Origin: Algoriphagus machipongonensis
GTDB lineage: Bacteria; Bacteroidota; Bacteroidia; Cytophagales; Cyclobacteriaceae
Direction: 5' to 3'
Assembly: GCF_000166275.1 (NCBI RefSeq)
Contig: NZ_CM001023.1
Coordinates: forward strand, 2,483,001 to 2,547,000
Length of the DNA stretch: 64,000 bases
Below are positions 25,805-34,662 of this stretch, piece by piece (the first letter of the stretch is position 1; each line of letters begins with the position of its first letter). Below the pieces are notes generated by a model, which saw nothing but the letters and a program-made list of their open reading frames with translations, was not told the DNA's origin and made no database searches. The position numbers and the translations under genes are program-made.

Positions 25805-27493
25805 ATGAAAAGAAAAATAGCAACATATCTAAAAGCAAGTAGCCTTGTGCTGCTTGCTTTTTGCATTTCAAACTTTAGCTCAGCTCAGGAACTTAAGTCT
25901 CTCTCTGGGGCCAATAGCCCACAAGATGATCAGAATCCAGTTTGGATTGGTGACAATGTCTTGTTGTTTACCCGAGCTTTTCACCCCTTAAATTTGGGAG
26001 GGGAATCTGACCCGGGAGATATCTGGATGACAAAAAAGGATGAGCAAGGAGTATGGGGAGAAGCTATTCACCGAGCCGATTTAAGTACAGATGGTTATGA
26101 CTTTGCTCTGGGTTTAGAAGATGTATTGACACTTCTTGTTTACCACAAAGGCTCAGGAAGAAATGGTCTTTATCAATATTCAAAATTTGGAACCGACTGG
26201 AATTTTCTTCGCCAAGTGAATTTTGAGGGTTTGGAAGAACTACAAGGGCAATTGCTGGGTAGAGTAGCCAAAGGGGGAAAGTTGATTTTCCTTTCTGCAA
26301 AAGGGCCAGATAATTACGGAAATGAAGACTTATATATCAGTGAAAAAATCGGAATCATCGATTGGGGGAAGGCAGTCAACTTAGGTTCTGCCATTAACAC
26401 AAAAGGGCAGGAGATGAGTCCTTATTATAATCCTAGCACTCAGCTACTTTACTTTTCTTCCAATATGCATGATGACGCAGAAGGAAAAGATATCTTTATT
26501 TCAAAGAAAACAGGAGAAGATTGGAAGTCTTGGAGTAAGCCAGAGCGATGGGAATTAATTAGTTCCAGAGGTTCGGACGTTTCAGTAACTTTTATAAGTG
26601 ATGATGAGGTCGTCTGGTCTAGCACAAGGAATAGTGACGGATTTGCGGATTTAATGACTTTCTCAACAAAAGTCCCATTAGAAATCCCTCAGGAATTTTC
26701 AACTGCTCCTCCAGCTATTTTACCTCCTAAAAAGGCTTTGGCTGATGTCTCCAATAATAAATCTTCTAATGAAGAGGTAACATTAGCACCTATCTATCCT
26801 AAAAGTAGTATTGGTAAGCCAGAGGTTTCTATGGAGCAGATTCAGCAAATGGCAGAAGCTAAACCTGTTGCGGAAGTAACCGAAGCACAAACACCTGAAG
26901 AGAACCCGGTGGAATGGCTCGTTCTAGATGGAAAAAATAGCACCCGATTAGATTATGAAATGAAATTTTTTAATGGAAAGAATGAAGTGATTTTTGAAGA
27001 TTCTTCTGCTTATACATTGTCATTTTTGAAAGAATCAAATGTGAATTTGATTAAAGTGAAATCAGCTGGTTTTTTTCCTAAAGAGCTCACATTGAAAGAT
27101 ATAAACCCATTGGATAAAACGGTGGTTTTGATGACCAAGCTTGAGTCTGGAAGTGTACTTCTTCTAGAAAACGTCAATTTTAAGAGAGGCACTGCAGAGT
27201 TAGAAGGTGAAGAAACTGAAGCTGTGCTTTCAGAACTAGCTGAATTTTTATCTGAAAACTCCAGTGTTAAACTCCGGATTAATGGACATACAGATGGAGG
27301 AGGGGATCCAAGTTTGAATAAAGGCTTATCTCTGGATAGGGCCAGAAGTGTCAGAGATTATTTGGTTGATCATGGGGTTACATTCGAAAATCTAAGAATT
27401 GCAGGTTGGGGTGGAACTCGACCTATAGCTTCCAATGCAACAGAATCAGGAAGGTCAAAAAATAGAAGGGTAGAATTAGAAGTAATTCAATAA
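25805..27493 (+). CDS. OmpA family outer membrane / peptidoglycan-binding protein with PD40 repeats
   Basis: The 562-residue protein has a signal peptide (SSLVLLAFCISNFSSAQ). PD40-like propeller repeats follow at about 35-300 (DQNPVWIGDNVLLFT, EMSPYYNPSTQLLYFSS). A linker rich in Pro, Glu and Ala is near 300-370, then a beta-rich segment. The C-terminal OmpA domain starts near residue 450 (LENVNFKRGTAELEGEE) with the peptidoglycan-binding NGHTDGGGDPSLNKGLSLDRA and RRVELEV end. Such proteins anchor the outer membrane to the wall. It follows the DHS-like gene by 2 bases, so they share a transcript; no functional link is obvious. Confidence 0.92.
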   Translation: MKRKIATYLKASSLVLLAFCISNFSSAQELKSLSGANSPQDDQNPVWIGDNVLLFTRAFHPLNLGGESDPGDIWMTKKDEQGVWGEAIHRADLSTDGYDFALGLEDVLTLLVYHKGSGRNGLYQYSKFGTDWNFLRQVNFEGLEELQGQLLGRVAKGGKLIFLSAKGPDNYGNEDLYISEKIGIIDWGKAVNLGSAINTKGQEMSPYYNPSTQLLYFSSNMHDDAEGKDIFISKKTGEDWKSWSKPERWELISSRGSDVSVTFISDDEVVWSSTRNSDGFADLMTFSTKVPLEIPQEFSTAPPAILPPKKALADVSNNKSSNEEVTLAPIYPKSSIGKPEVSMEQIQQMAEAKPVAEVTEAQTPEENPVEWLVLDGKNSTRLDYEMKFFNGKNEVIFEDSSAYTLSFLKESNVNLIKVKSAGFFPKELTLKDINPLDKTVVLMTKLESGSVLLLENVNFKRGTAELEGEETEAVLSELAEFLSENSSVKLRINGHTDGGGDPSLNKGLSLDRARSVRDYLVDHGVTFENLRIAGWGGTRPIASNATESGRSKNRRVELEVIQ

Positions 27494-27507
27494 GAACCTA
27501 TAAATGC

Positions 27508-27549
27508 AAAAAATAAAGGCTTTGAGTTAATCAAAGCCTTTATTTTTTT
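27508..27549. terminator. bidirectional terminator between convergent genes
   Basis: A long stem (AAAAATAAAGGCTTTGA with TCAAAGCCTTTATTTTT) closes a five-base loop. A-rich and T-rich flanks serve both the OmpA-like gene and the convergent oxidoreductase gene, whose stop codon it overlaps. Confidence 0.9.
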
Positions 27550-29005
27550 ATAAGCTATAATCTCCTTGATATTGCCTTTTGACAAATTGATTAGCAGGTT
27601 CGAAATTGGTTATTTTCATATTTTCACCATCCCAAAGCAGTTTAATACCTCTTCCAGGATAATCAAATTGATTCTGATTTTCTTTTCTTGGAGCTCTATA
27701 ATCGTAGCTTCTTATGGCAAGGTTACCCATTAAAACAGATTCTGTTAAAGGTCCAGCTACTGAAAAAGGAGAACTTAGTAAATCAAATTCTTTTGATCCA
27801 TAACCTCCTATGCAAGCCTCAACCCAGTTAGCATAGTGTCCTTGATCACCTTTAGGAACTCTGTATAATGTTTCAGGAACATTGATATCCTTGGTTTTGC
27901 TGGTAGGAAGTAATTGTGGGTTAATTCCATAAGTGGAACACATCATTTTCCCCTTAGTGCCTTCGATGATTACACCATTTCCACCATCACCCATTTGTTC
28001 ATTTGCCTCTAATTCCTCTGGTCTAGTGGGTTGAATACCACCATCCATCCAATGAAACTCAAGGTCTTCTTTACCTGGTCTATCAAATCGAAGCGTTATG
28101 TGAGAAGAAGGAGGGCAACTTTCAGGAAAGTATCCCTGCTGAAACTCGCCTACATAAACAGAACCTACTGAGCATTCTGCAGATTTTGGATACCCTAAGC
28201 CCAAAACTCTAAAGGGGGGCTCCATTATATGACAGGCCATATCTCCTAAAGCACCGGTTCCATAATCCCACCAGCCTCTCCAGTTGAAAGGAACTAGGTT
28301 TTCTACATAGTCTTTATAGGGTGCTGTACCTAGCCAAAGGTCCCAGTCTAAATCTTTTGGAGGTGTTTGTCCTTTCTCTGGCCAAGGAATTCCCTGAGGC
28401 CAAACAGGTCTGTTGGTCCAGGAGTAAACTTTTGTGGCCTCTCCAATCAAGCCTGCATCATACCATTCCACCATTTTTCTCACTCCATCTCCGGAGGAAC
28501 CTTGGTTTCCCATTTGGGTTACCACCTTATATTTACTGGCTGCCTCCGTAAGCATTCTTGCTTCATATATGTCATGGGCCATGGGTTTTTGAACATACAC
28601 ATGTTTTCCCATTTTCATTGCCATCATAGCAATTACCGCGTGCATATGATCAGGAGTGGAAACAGAAACTGCATCAATATTATTCTCCTCATTTTCCAGC
28701 ATTACTCTAAAGTCTTTGTAATACTTTGCTTTAGGATGAGCTTCAACACTTTGTTTAGCTCTGCTGTCATCTACATCACAAAGAGCAATCATGTCCACTT
28801 TTCCAGTGCCATAAATTCCTCTTACATCTCCTCCTCCCATACCTCCAACACCCACACTGGCGACTCTCAGTTTATCACTAGGGGCGATAAAACCCGGGCC
28901 TCCTAATACATGTCTTGGTACTATATAAAATCCTGCCAAAGCAGTGGCAGATGTTTTCATGAAATCTCTCCTGGAATTACTAGAGTTTTTGTCCTTTTTG
29001 CTCAT
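27548..29005 (-). CDS. Tat-exported Gfo/Idh/MocA family oxidoreductase
   Basis: The family are NAD(P)-dependent sugar or polyol dehydrogenases. The N-terminus SRRDFMKTSATALAGF is a twin-arginine signal, so the folded, cofactor-loaded protein would be exported. The Rossmann motif VGVGGMGGGDV is near residue 50, with the acidic end at ALCDVDD. The usual catalytic EKP is QKP here (YVQKPMAHD). The second domain contains the WWDYGTGALGDMACHIME block typical of this Bacteroidota subgroup. Length 485 is long but usual for exported members. It is monocistronic, and its substrate is unknown. Confidence 0.92.
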   Translation of the reverse strand: MSKKDKNSSNSRRDFMKTSATALAGFYIVPRHVLGGPGFIAPSDKLRVASVGVGGMGGGDVRGIYGTGKVDMIALCDVDDSRAKQSVEAHPKAKYYKDFRVMLENEENNIDAVSVSTPDHMHAVIAMMAMKMGKHVYVQKPMAHDIYEARMLTEAASKYKVVTQMGNQGSSGDGVRKMVEWYDAGLIGEATKVYSWTNRPVWPQGIPWPEKGQTPPKDLDWDLWLGTAPYKDYVENLVPFNWRGWWDYGTGALGDMACHIMEPPFRVLGLGYPKSAECSVGSVYVGEFQQGYFPESCPPSSHITLRFDRPGKEDLEFHWMDGGIQPTRPEELEANEQMGDGGNGVIIEGTKGKMMCSTYGINPQLLPTSKTKDINVPETLYRVPKGDQGHYANWVEACIGGYGSKEFDLLSSPFSVAGPLTESVLMGNLAIRSYDYRAPRKENQNQFDYPGRGIKLLWDGENMKITNFEPANQFVKRQYQGDYSL

Positions 29006-29227
29006 GGAATGATGTAGGTTATTGTAATTGAAGTCTTAAAATATAAAAAACACTTTAAAAAGTAGTCCCAAGTTTTTTAAATACCCCAATTATTGTTTTA
29101 ACTGATATGATGGGCCCTGATTTCAAGCGTTTTTGACCCAATGTTTTTCTGCCATTAAATTATAAAATCGTTTTATCAATTCAAGATATTTAAAAAATTA
29201 CAGTAAGTTTATCCAAAATATTAATGT

Positions 29228-30823
29228 ATGAGAAAACCAGTTTTAGGCCTTGTTACCCTTATATCGGCCGTTTTATTTAGTTGTCAAAAACCCTTGTCTG
29301 AACTTGAAAGCGCGGCGATTATACCTCTGCCCAGTAGTATAGTAGCAGGGCATGGATCTTTTGAATTAAATTCAGGTTCAGCTATTCAAATCATTGGTAA
29401 CTCGGAGGGTCTGCAAGGTTTGGGAGAAGTTTTAGCCTCTCGGTTAAAACCAGCTACAGGATTTGATCTTCCAGTTAATGCAGATGGTGGGGATATTCAG
29501 CTAGAACTTTTAGGAGGAGAAGAATCAGAAGCATACACTTTAGTAGTAGAGGAAGACCTGATTAAGATTACTGCGAATTCAGAAGCAGGACTTTTCTATG
29601 GAATACAGACCTTGGTTCAGTTGTTTCCTGTTGCTATAGAAAATAACTCGATAACTGAGGCAAGCTGGACAGTTCCAGCAGGTAAAATTGTCGATCAGCC
29701 AGAGTATGGCTACCGAGGGTCTATGCTGGACGTGGCCAGACATTTCTTCACGGTAGATGATGTGAAGTATTACATCGACGAAATGGCAAAATTGAAGTTA
29801 AACAGTCTTCATTTGCATTTAACAGATGATCAAGGATGGAGAATTGAAATCAAATCTTGGCCAAACCTGACCACAATTGGTGGGAAATCTGAAGTTGGTG
29901 GTGGAGATGGAGGTTTTTACACTCAAGAAGACTACAAAGAAATTATTGCCTATGCAGCAAAGAATTACATTACAGTAATTCCTGAAATCGATATGCCAGG
30001 ACATACAAATGCTGCCTTGGCCTCTTATGGAGAGTTGAATCCAGGTGTAAACCTTCCAGATGGAGATTTTAGTACTATGAATGAAGGTGAAATCGACTTT
30101 GATATTTTAGATGGTGATCCAAAAGCTGCTGAAATTTATACTGGTATTGAAGTTGGATTCAGTACACTAGCAACAAATAAGGAAATCACTTATCAGTTTG
30201 TAGAAGATGTAATAAGAGAAATTTCTGAGATGACACCTGGCCCTTATTTTCATATTGGTGGAGACGAGTCTCATGTAACAGAGAAAGACGATTACATTGA
30301 ATTTGTAGAGCGAGTGCAGAAAATCACAGCTAAATATGGAAAGACAAGTATAGGTTGGGATGAGATTGCGACGACGGAGCTATTGAAGGGAAATGTTGCT
30401 CAATTTTGGGCTTTAGCAGAAAATGCGAAGTTGGCAATCGAGCAAGGAAATCAAGTATTGATGTCACCAGCCAAAAAGGCTTATTTGGATATGCAATACG
30501 ATTCAACTTCAAGACTTGGCTTACATTGGGCTGCCTATATAGAATTGGATTCGGCCTATATATGGGATCCGGAAAATTACGATCCAGGAATAAAGAAACA
30601 GGATATTTTTGGGATTGAAGCGCCGCTTTGGACAGAGACCATAGAAACAAGAGAAGACCTTAACTACATGGTTTTTCCAAGGATTGCAGCAATTGCTGAA
30701 ATAGCCTGGACACCAAGTGAAAAAAGAGAATGGTCTGATTTTCAAAAAAGAATTGCTGTTCAGGGGAAAAGGTGGGATATCAATGGAATTGGATTATACA
30801 AATCTCCCAAAGTGGAATGGTAA
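29228..30823 (+). CDS. beta-N-acetylhexosaminidase, GH20 lipoprotein
   Basis: GH20 enzymes release terminal N-acetylhexosamines from glycans, such as chitin oligomers or glycoproteins. The N-terminus (VTLISAVLFSCQKP) is a lipoprotein signal with Cys near residue 19. A GH20b-type domain occupies ~30-150. The catalytic TIM barrel starts at YGYRGSMLDVARHFF and contains HLHLTDDQGWRIEIK, then FHIGGDESH with the Asp346-Glu347 catalytic pair of substrate-assisted catalysis. The barrel closes with GIEAPLWTET and IAAIAEIAWTP. Length 531 is standard. A terminator follows. Confidence 0.94.
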   Translation: MRKPVLGLVTLISAVLFSCQKPLSELESAAIIPLPSSIVAGHGSFELNSGSAIQIIGNSEGLQGLGEVLASRLKPATGFDLPVNADGGDIQLELLGGEESEAYTLVVEEDLIKITANSEAGLFYGIQTLVQLFPVAIENNSITEASWTVPAGKIVDQPEYGYRGSMLDVARHFFTVDDVKYYIDEMAKLKLNSLHLHLTDDQGWRIEIKSWPNLTTIGGKSEVGGGDGGFYTQEDYKEIIAYAAKNYITVIPEIDMPGHTNAALASYGELNPGVNLPDGDFSTMNEGEIDFDILDGDPKAAEIYTGIEVGFSTLATNKEITYQFVEDVIREISEMTPGPYFHIGGDESHVTEKDDYIEFVERVQKITAKYGKTSIGWDEIATTELLKGNVAQFWALAENAKLAIEQGNQVLMSPAKKAYLDMQYDSTSRLGLHWAAYIELDSAYIWDPENYDPGIKKQDIFGIEAPLWTETIETREDLNYMVFPRIAAIAEIAWTPSEKREWSDFQKRIAVQGKRWDINGIGLYKSPKVEW

Positions 30824-30835
30824 ATTGATATAAGT

Positions 30836-30871
30836 TAAAAACCCGAGTACTTTCATTTACTCGGGTTTTTT
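30836..30871 (+). terminator. intrinsic terminator of the GH20 gene
   Basis: AAACCCGAGTA pairs with TACTCGGGTTT and is followed by a T-run, about 13 bases after the stop codon. Confidence 0.92.
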
Positions 30872-30981
30872 GTTTGCATTCTGTATAAAAACTTTTGTTT
30901 TTGGATCAAATAGCTCCTAATATGGATGTTTAATTGAATATTCAATTCTAATACAAACCTTAATACTAGCTTAATAAACCT

Positions 30982-32370
30982 ATGGGTGATCTTATTATTT
31001 CTTTCAGCAACTGGATTTGGGGCACTCCCATGTTGATCATGTTGATGGGGGGTGGTTTAATACTTTTTTTTCATTCAGGTTTATTGCCATTTAGAAAAAT
31101 TGGTCACTCTATACGCCTGTTAAGTGGGAAATATGACGATGATTTAGCACCAGGTCAAATTACTTCATTTCAAGCTTTATCCTCTGCAATTGCAGCAACC
31201 GTTGGACTAGGTAACATCAGTGGAGTTGCTATAGCCATTAATATGGGAGGTCCAGGAGCAATTTTTTGGATGTGGGTTTCAGCTTTCGTGGGCATGGCCA
31301 CAAAGTACTACACCTGTACTTTGGCTATTATGTTTCGAGGAAAAGATTCTTCGGGAGAAATTCAAGGTGGGCCTATGTATGTCATTCAGGAAGGAATGGG
31401 TAAGAAATGGAAATTCTTATCTGTGATTTTCTGTACAGCAGGTATTTTAGGTCTTTTGGCTATTTTCCAGGCAAATCAATTAACAGCCGTCATCAGAGCT
31501 GTTTTACTTATTCCAGCTGGATTGGATGGGGGAGAAACTTCTCGATTCGTTTTAGCAGGAGTAGACCTAGGCCAATCAACTCGATGGATTCTTGGGGTAT
31601 CTATGATGGTTTTAGTGGCAATTGTGATCCTTGGAGGAATTAAAAGAATTGCTTCCGTGGCATCTAAAATGGTTCCTTTCATGGTGGCTCTTTATTTCAT
31701 CACAGTGATCATGATTGTGTTTAAGTATATTGGTGATGTTCCTGAAATGCTTTGGTTTATTGTGGAAGATGCTTTTACAGGAAAAGCCATAGCTGGTGGA
31801 GCTGTGGGTGCTGTAATTGTAACAGGTGCTCGTAGAGCTGCTTTTTCTAACGAAGCAGGAATTGGAACAGCCCCTATGGTACATGGAGCTTCAAAAAACA
31901 ATGAACCCGTTAGAGAAGGTCTTATTGCTATGCTCGGCCCCTTTATTGATACCATTGTAGTTTGTACGCTTACTGCCTTGGTAATTATGTTGACTGGGGT
32001 TTGGCAAACAACTGAACATGATGGAGTTAGATTGACACTCAATGCTTTTGAAATGGCGCTTCCTGGTTTTGGGAAATATCTTTTGATGGTAGCAGTACTG
32101 GTTTTTGCTTTATCTACAATGTTTACTTATTCCTATTACGGGCATAAATGTTTCAATTACTTATTTGGAGCCAGTAAAGCTGATTATTACAATTATTTTT
32201 ATCTGGCAACCATCGTATTGGGTGCAGTAGCCTCATTGGAGGTTGTGATAAGCTTGGTAGATGGAATGTATGCGATTATGGCTATTCCTACGATGATTTC
32301 GACATTGTATCTAGCACCGAAGGTAAAAGCAGCCTCCGTGGATTATTTCAAAAGAATGAAAAATGTGTAA
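30982..32370 (+). CDS. sodium:alanine symporter family (AGCS) transporter
   Basis: AGCS carriers import alanine or glycine with Na+ through the inner membrane. Around ten or more hydrophobic helices are visible in 462 residues. The family block SFQALSSAIAATVGLGNISG, with the following AINMGGPGAIFWMW, and GTAPMVHGASKNNEPVREGL are clear hallmarks. The start ATG precedes a first helix (GDLIISFSNWIWGTPMLIML). The glycerate kinase gene begins with the base after its stop codon, so both are translated from one mRNA; the substrate could be another small amino acid. Confidence 0.93.
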   Translation: MGDLIISFSNWIWGTPMLIMLMGGGLILFFHSGLLPFRKIGHSIRLLSGKYDDDLAPGQITSFQALSSAIAATVGLGNISGVAIAINMGGPGAIFWMWVSAFVGMATKYYTCTLAIMFRGKDSSGEIQGGPMYVIQEGMGKKWKFLSVIFCTAGILGLLAIFQANQLTAVIRAVLLIPAGLDGGETSRFVLAGVDLGQSTRWILGVSMMVLVAIVILGGIKRIASVASKMVPFMVALYFITVIMIVFKYIGDVPEMLWFIVEDAFTGKAIAGGAVGAVIVTGARRAAFSNEAGIGTAPMVHGASKNNEPVREGLIAMLGPFIDTIVVCTLTALVIMLTGVWQTTEHDGVRLTLNAFEMALPGFGKYLLMVAVLVFALSTMFTYSYYGHKCFNYLFGASKADYYNYFYLATIVLGAVASLEVVISLVDGMYAIMAIPTMISTLYLAPKVKAASVDYFKRMKNV

Positions 32371-33462
32371 GTGAAAATACTTGTTGCTCCCAATGCTTTC
32401 AAAGGAACACTATCAGCTTTTGAAGCTGGGAGGATCATTTGTGATCAACTGAAAATCAAATACCCTGAAGCAATTATACAATTGACTCCGATTGCTGATG
32501 GTGGAGATGGTACATGTCAGCTTCTTTCTGAATCTTTAGGTTTAAAGCCTTCTCATCGATGGAGTTTAGGCCCATTAGGCAGGCCGGCCAAAGGTGTATT
32601 TTTCTTAAAAGATGAATCTGCCTATTTAGATGTTTCTAAAGTTTCAGGTTTAGGTCTTCTCGCTTCTAATGAGTTGGATGTAAAAACTGCTTCTACATTT
32701 GGTACTGGCTTATTGATAAGGGAGGCTGTTAAAGCAGGAGCAAAAGAGATAGTTTTGGGGTTAGGAGGGAGCGCAACAGTTGATCTGGGGATTGGGATTT
32801 TGCAAGCATTAGGAATCCAGTTTTTGGATCAAAATGGCCGGGAGGTAATTCCATTTAGTCCTGATTTTTTAAAACGGGTTATGCATGTTCAGAGATCCCC
32901 AACCCTACCTAAAATTGAATTTACCTTATTATGTGACGTAAAGAACTCCTTTTTAGGCTCAGAAGGAGCAATACCTGTGTATGGTCCTCAAAAAGGCTTG
33001 GCTAATGAGGATTTAGCTAGTTATGAAGCCCAATGTACTAGACTTTTGAAGTTGATGTATAAAAAAACTAACAGGGATTTTATTGATAAAAGCGGGTTTG
33101 GAGCTGCAGGAGGTATTGCAGCTGGATTATCTGCCTTTTTTGATGTGAAAATAGCTTTTGGTGCTTCCTATATTTTTAATGCGCTTAGCATAGATAAGGA
33201 TATTAAAGATGCTGATTTAATTATTACGGGTGAAGGAAGGTATGATTCCCAGTCAAGGTCTGGAAAAGCATGTTACGAATTGCTTCAATTGGCAAAGAAG
33301 TATCAAAAAGAGATTTACTTAATTACTTCTGGTGATGAAGGATTTGATGAGGGCTTTTCAAAAGTTCTCCAATTACCTGATTTGGATTTTAATAGTCCTG
33401 ATTTCAAGAAAAAAGCAGCTAGGAACTTAGAAGCTGTTTGTTCTAAACAATGGTTTTCCTAA
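32371..33462 (+). CDS. glycerate kinase (GckA/GlxK type)
   Basis: The enzyme phosphorylates D-glycerate with ATP to a phosphoglycerate feeding glycolysis. The start is a GTG abutting the symporter stop, giving MKILVAPNAFKGTLSAFEA, the characteristic family N-terminus. Other hallmarks are ADGGDGT near residue 49, LGLGGSATVDLGIGILQALG near 130, GFGAAGGIAAGLSAFF and ADLIITGEGRYDSQSRSGKA. At 363 residues it has the usual length. The symporter-glycerate kinase pair may serve serine/glycine-related carbon use, which is inference. A bidirectional-looking terminator follows. Confidence 0.94.
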   Translation: MKILVAPNAFKGTLSAFEAGRIICDQLKIKYPEAIIQLTPIADGGDGTCQLLSESLGLKPSHRWSLGPLGRPAKGVFFLKDESAYLDVSKVSGLGLLASNELDVKTASTFGTGLLIREAVKAGAKEIVLGLGGSATVDLGIGILQALGIQFLDQNGREVIPFSPDFLKRVMHVQRSPTLPKIEFTLLCDVKNSFLGSEGAIPVYGPQKGLANEDLASYEAQCTRLLKLMYKKTNRDFIDKSGFGAAGGIAAGLSAFFDVKIAFGASYIFNALSIDKDIKDADLIITGEGRYDSQSRSGKACYELLQLAKKYQKEIYLITSGDEGFDEGFSKVLQLPDLDFNSPDFKKKAARNLEAVCSKQWFS

Positions 33463-33472
33463 TAGTAGAAAC

Positions 33473-33497
33473 AAAAAAAGAGGCATAAGCCTCTTTT
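33473..33497. terminator. bidirectional terminator after glycerate kinase and small membrane gene
   Basis: AAAAGAGGC pairs with GCCTCTTTT around an ATAA loop, with A-run on the left and T on the right. It sits between the stop codons of the convergent glycerate kinase and 45-residue membrane protein genes. Confidence 0.88.
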
Positions 33498-33520
33498 AAA
33501 TTTCATAGTATAGTTTGAGT

Positions 33521-33658
33521 TTACTTCTTCTTAGAAAAAGTGCTTCTCACATCTATGGCAGATATTCCTGCTCCTAATCCGATAAGGACACAAACGATGA
33601 TTAGAAATGTCTGCGCACCAGAAGCGATTGGAGAAGAAAAAACATCAAGTAGTATCAT
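33521..33658 (-). CDS. 45-residue single-pass membrane protein
   Basis: The product starts MILLDVFSSPIASGAQ, has one hydrophobic helix (TFLIIVCVLIGLGAGISAI) and ends with basic SKKK. I recognise no family. Support comes from signals rather than homology: a near-consensus promoter (TTTG, 20 bases, TATCTTCG) at 33688-33719 places transcription about 20 bases before this ATG, and a terminator follows the stop. A longer frame to 33718 begins upstream of the promoter and is rejected. An open frame also exists on the opposite strand but lacks such signals. Confidence 0.45.
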   Translation of the reverse strand: MILLDVFSSPIASGAQTFLIIVCVLIGLGAGISAIDVRSTFSKKK

Positions 33659-33687
33659 AGTATCTGTTTCGTTGAACTTAACAGTTG

Positions 33688-33719
33688 CGAAGATAATTTC
33701 ATTGATTGAAATTACCAAA
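33688..33719 (-). promoter_or_regulatory. near-consensus promoter of the 45-residue membrane protein gene
   Basis: On the minus strand TTTG (33719-33716), a 20-base spacer, then TATCTTCG (33695-33688, one mismatch to TAnnTTTG). Confidence 0.45.
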
Positions 33720-33746
33720 GACTAGTAGTTTTAAAGTGCTTTAACT

Positions 33747-33938
33747 TTAAACTAAATCATCATCTAGATCTTCGAAATCATCATCGAAGTCCTCCTCATC
33801 ATCATCGAAGTCGACAATGTTGTCATCTAGGAATTCGTTTTCTTCATCCAAGTCATATTCATCCTCGAATTCATTTTCAAATTCATCAGTATCATCAAAG
33901 TCATCAAATTCTTCGAAATCGTCATCTAAATCCTCCAT
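33747..33938 (-). CDS. 63-residue extremely acidic microprotein
   Basis: About 40 of 63 residues are Asp or Glu and nine are Phe, with no Lys, Arg, His or Cys; typical stretches are DDDEEDFDDDFEDLDDD. The rhythm of acidic clusters separated by single Phe or Leu suggests a disordered, charged ligand or DNA-mimic-like segment, but no domain can be named. The GAT/GAA-rich frame could be a low-complexity artefact. The ATG is preceded by an A-rich leader of the sort used in Bacteroidota, and a weak AT-rich inverted repeat overlaps the stop. Existence and role are uncertain. Confidence 0.5.
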   Translation of the reverse strand: MEDLDDDFEEFDDFDDTDEFENEFEDEYDLDEENEFLDDNIVDFDDDEEDFDDDFEDLDDDLV

Positions 33939-33947
33939 GGCTGTGTT

Positions 33948-34191
33948 TTTAAAGGGTTTTAAATAAATAAACGGTGCGAATTAAAATAAAATTTTAATCT
34001 GTGATATCAGCTTGAGCTTTTTTTTTTTGAAAATTTTAGATTTAACAATTCTCTAAGTTTGAAAATCGCCAAAAGGAACCTTTCTTGGTCTAATTTACTG
34101 ATTTCCAGTTGAAAATGCCAAGCTGTTTTTAGGTCAAAAAAAGAAGAGGGGAATGGAATTAATGAAGATCAAAAAGTGAAATGGTAGGTTG
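33948..34191. other. intergenic stretch without an assignable gene
   Basis: AT-rich sequence with an 11-base T-run at 34018-34028. No hairpin terminator, promoter-grade box pair or convincing small frame is seen on either strand. Confidence 0.4.
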
Positions 34192-34551
34192 TCAATTAAA
34201 TATCGACTTAATACATTTCTTAATAAGAGGTTTTGATAAGTAGTCTTTAACGAATTGGTATTCGCTTGCTTTGTTAATATCTCTTTCGTCCACAGAACTA
34301 CTTAGGATATAAATTTTTGCATTATTCTTAGCAATATCAAAAGTGTCTAGAAAATCCCAACCTGTCATTTCTGGCATATTCAAATCCAGAAACAAGTAAT
34401 TTGGTTTGATTTCGTAGATCTCCCTTAACGCTTCTTTAGCGCTCTGATATTTAAAAAACTGACAGGGTTCTGTCACATTTTTTGAAATCAGTTTTTCAGT
34501 CACAAAAGTGCTGATCGGATCATCATCTATGAGTACTATGGTTAACATCAA
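34192..34551 (-). CDS. single-domain response regulator (CheY-like receiver)
   Basis: The 119-residue protein is only a receiver domain. The acidic pocket is Asp9-Asp11 (VLIDDDPIS), the phospho-acceptor Asp56 (YLFLDLNMPEMTGWDFL), the switch Ser84/85 (ILSSSVDERD) and the conserved Lys107 (YLSKPLI). No output domain or neighbouring histidine kinase is present, so it probably receives phosphate from a kinase elsewhere, as is common for orphan receivers in Bacteroidota. A perfect consensus promoter lies upstream. An alternative start is the second Met. Confidence 0.92.
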   Translation of the reverse strand: MMLTIVLIDDDPISTFVTEKLISKNVTEPCQFFKYQSAKEALREIYEIKPNYLFLDLNMPEMTGWDFLDTFDIAKNNAKIYILSSSVDERDINKASEYQFVKDYLSKPLIKKCIKSIFN

Positions 34552-34590
34552 AATGCAAAAATTTGCAACTGAACTACATTAAAGATATTA

Positions 34591-34621
34591 CAAAAGTAAC
34601 ATCATGGGGCTAAAACACAAA
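34591..34621 (-). promoter_or_regulatory. consensus promoter of the response regulator gene
   Basis: The minus strand has TTTG at 34621-34618, a 19-base spacer, and TACTTTTG at 34598-34591. This is the full Bacteroidota consensus TTTG-N19-TAnnTTTG, about 40 bases upstream of the ATG. Confidence 0.75.
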
Positions 34622-34632
34622 TATTTTGCCAA

Positions 34633-34662
34633 TTTAATTCTATGATCCTAATGATATATTTG
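34633..34662 (+). promoter_or_regulatory. possible orphan plus-strand promoter
   Basis: TTTA at 34633-34636, an 18-base spacer and an exact TATATTTG at 34655-34662. No plus-strand gene follows until 35493; a 19-codon frame begins at 34684. It may be a chance match. Confidence 0.25.

Noticed and set aside
28367-28906. 179-codon plus-strand frame inside the Tat-exported oxidoreductase gene
   Set aside because: It is antisense to a well-supported gene with intact motifs and has odd composition; a mirror frame of coding sequence.
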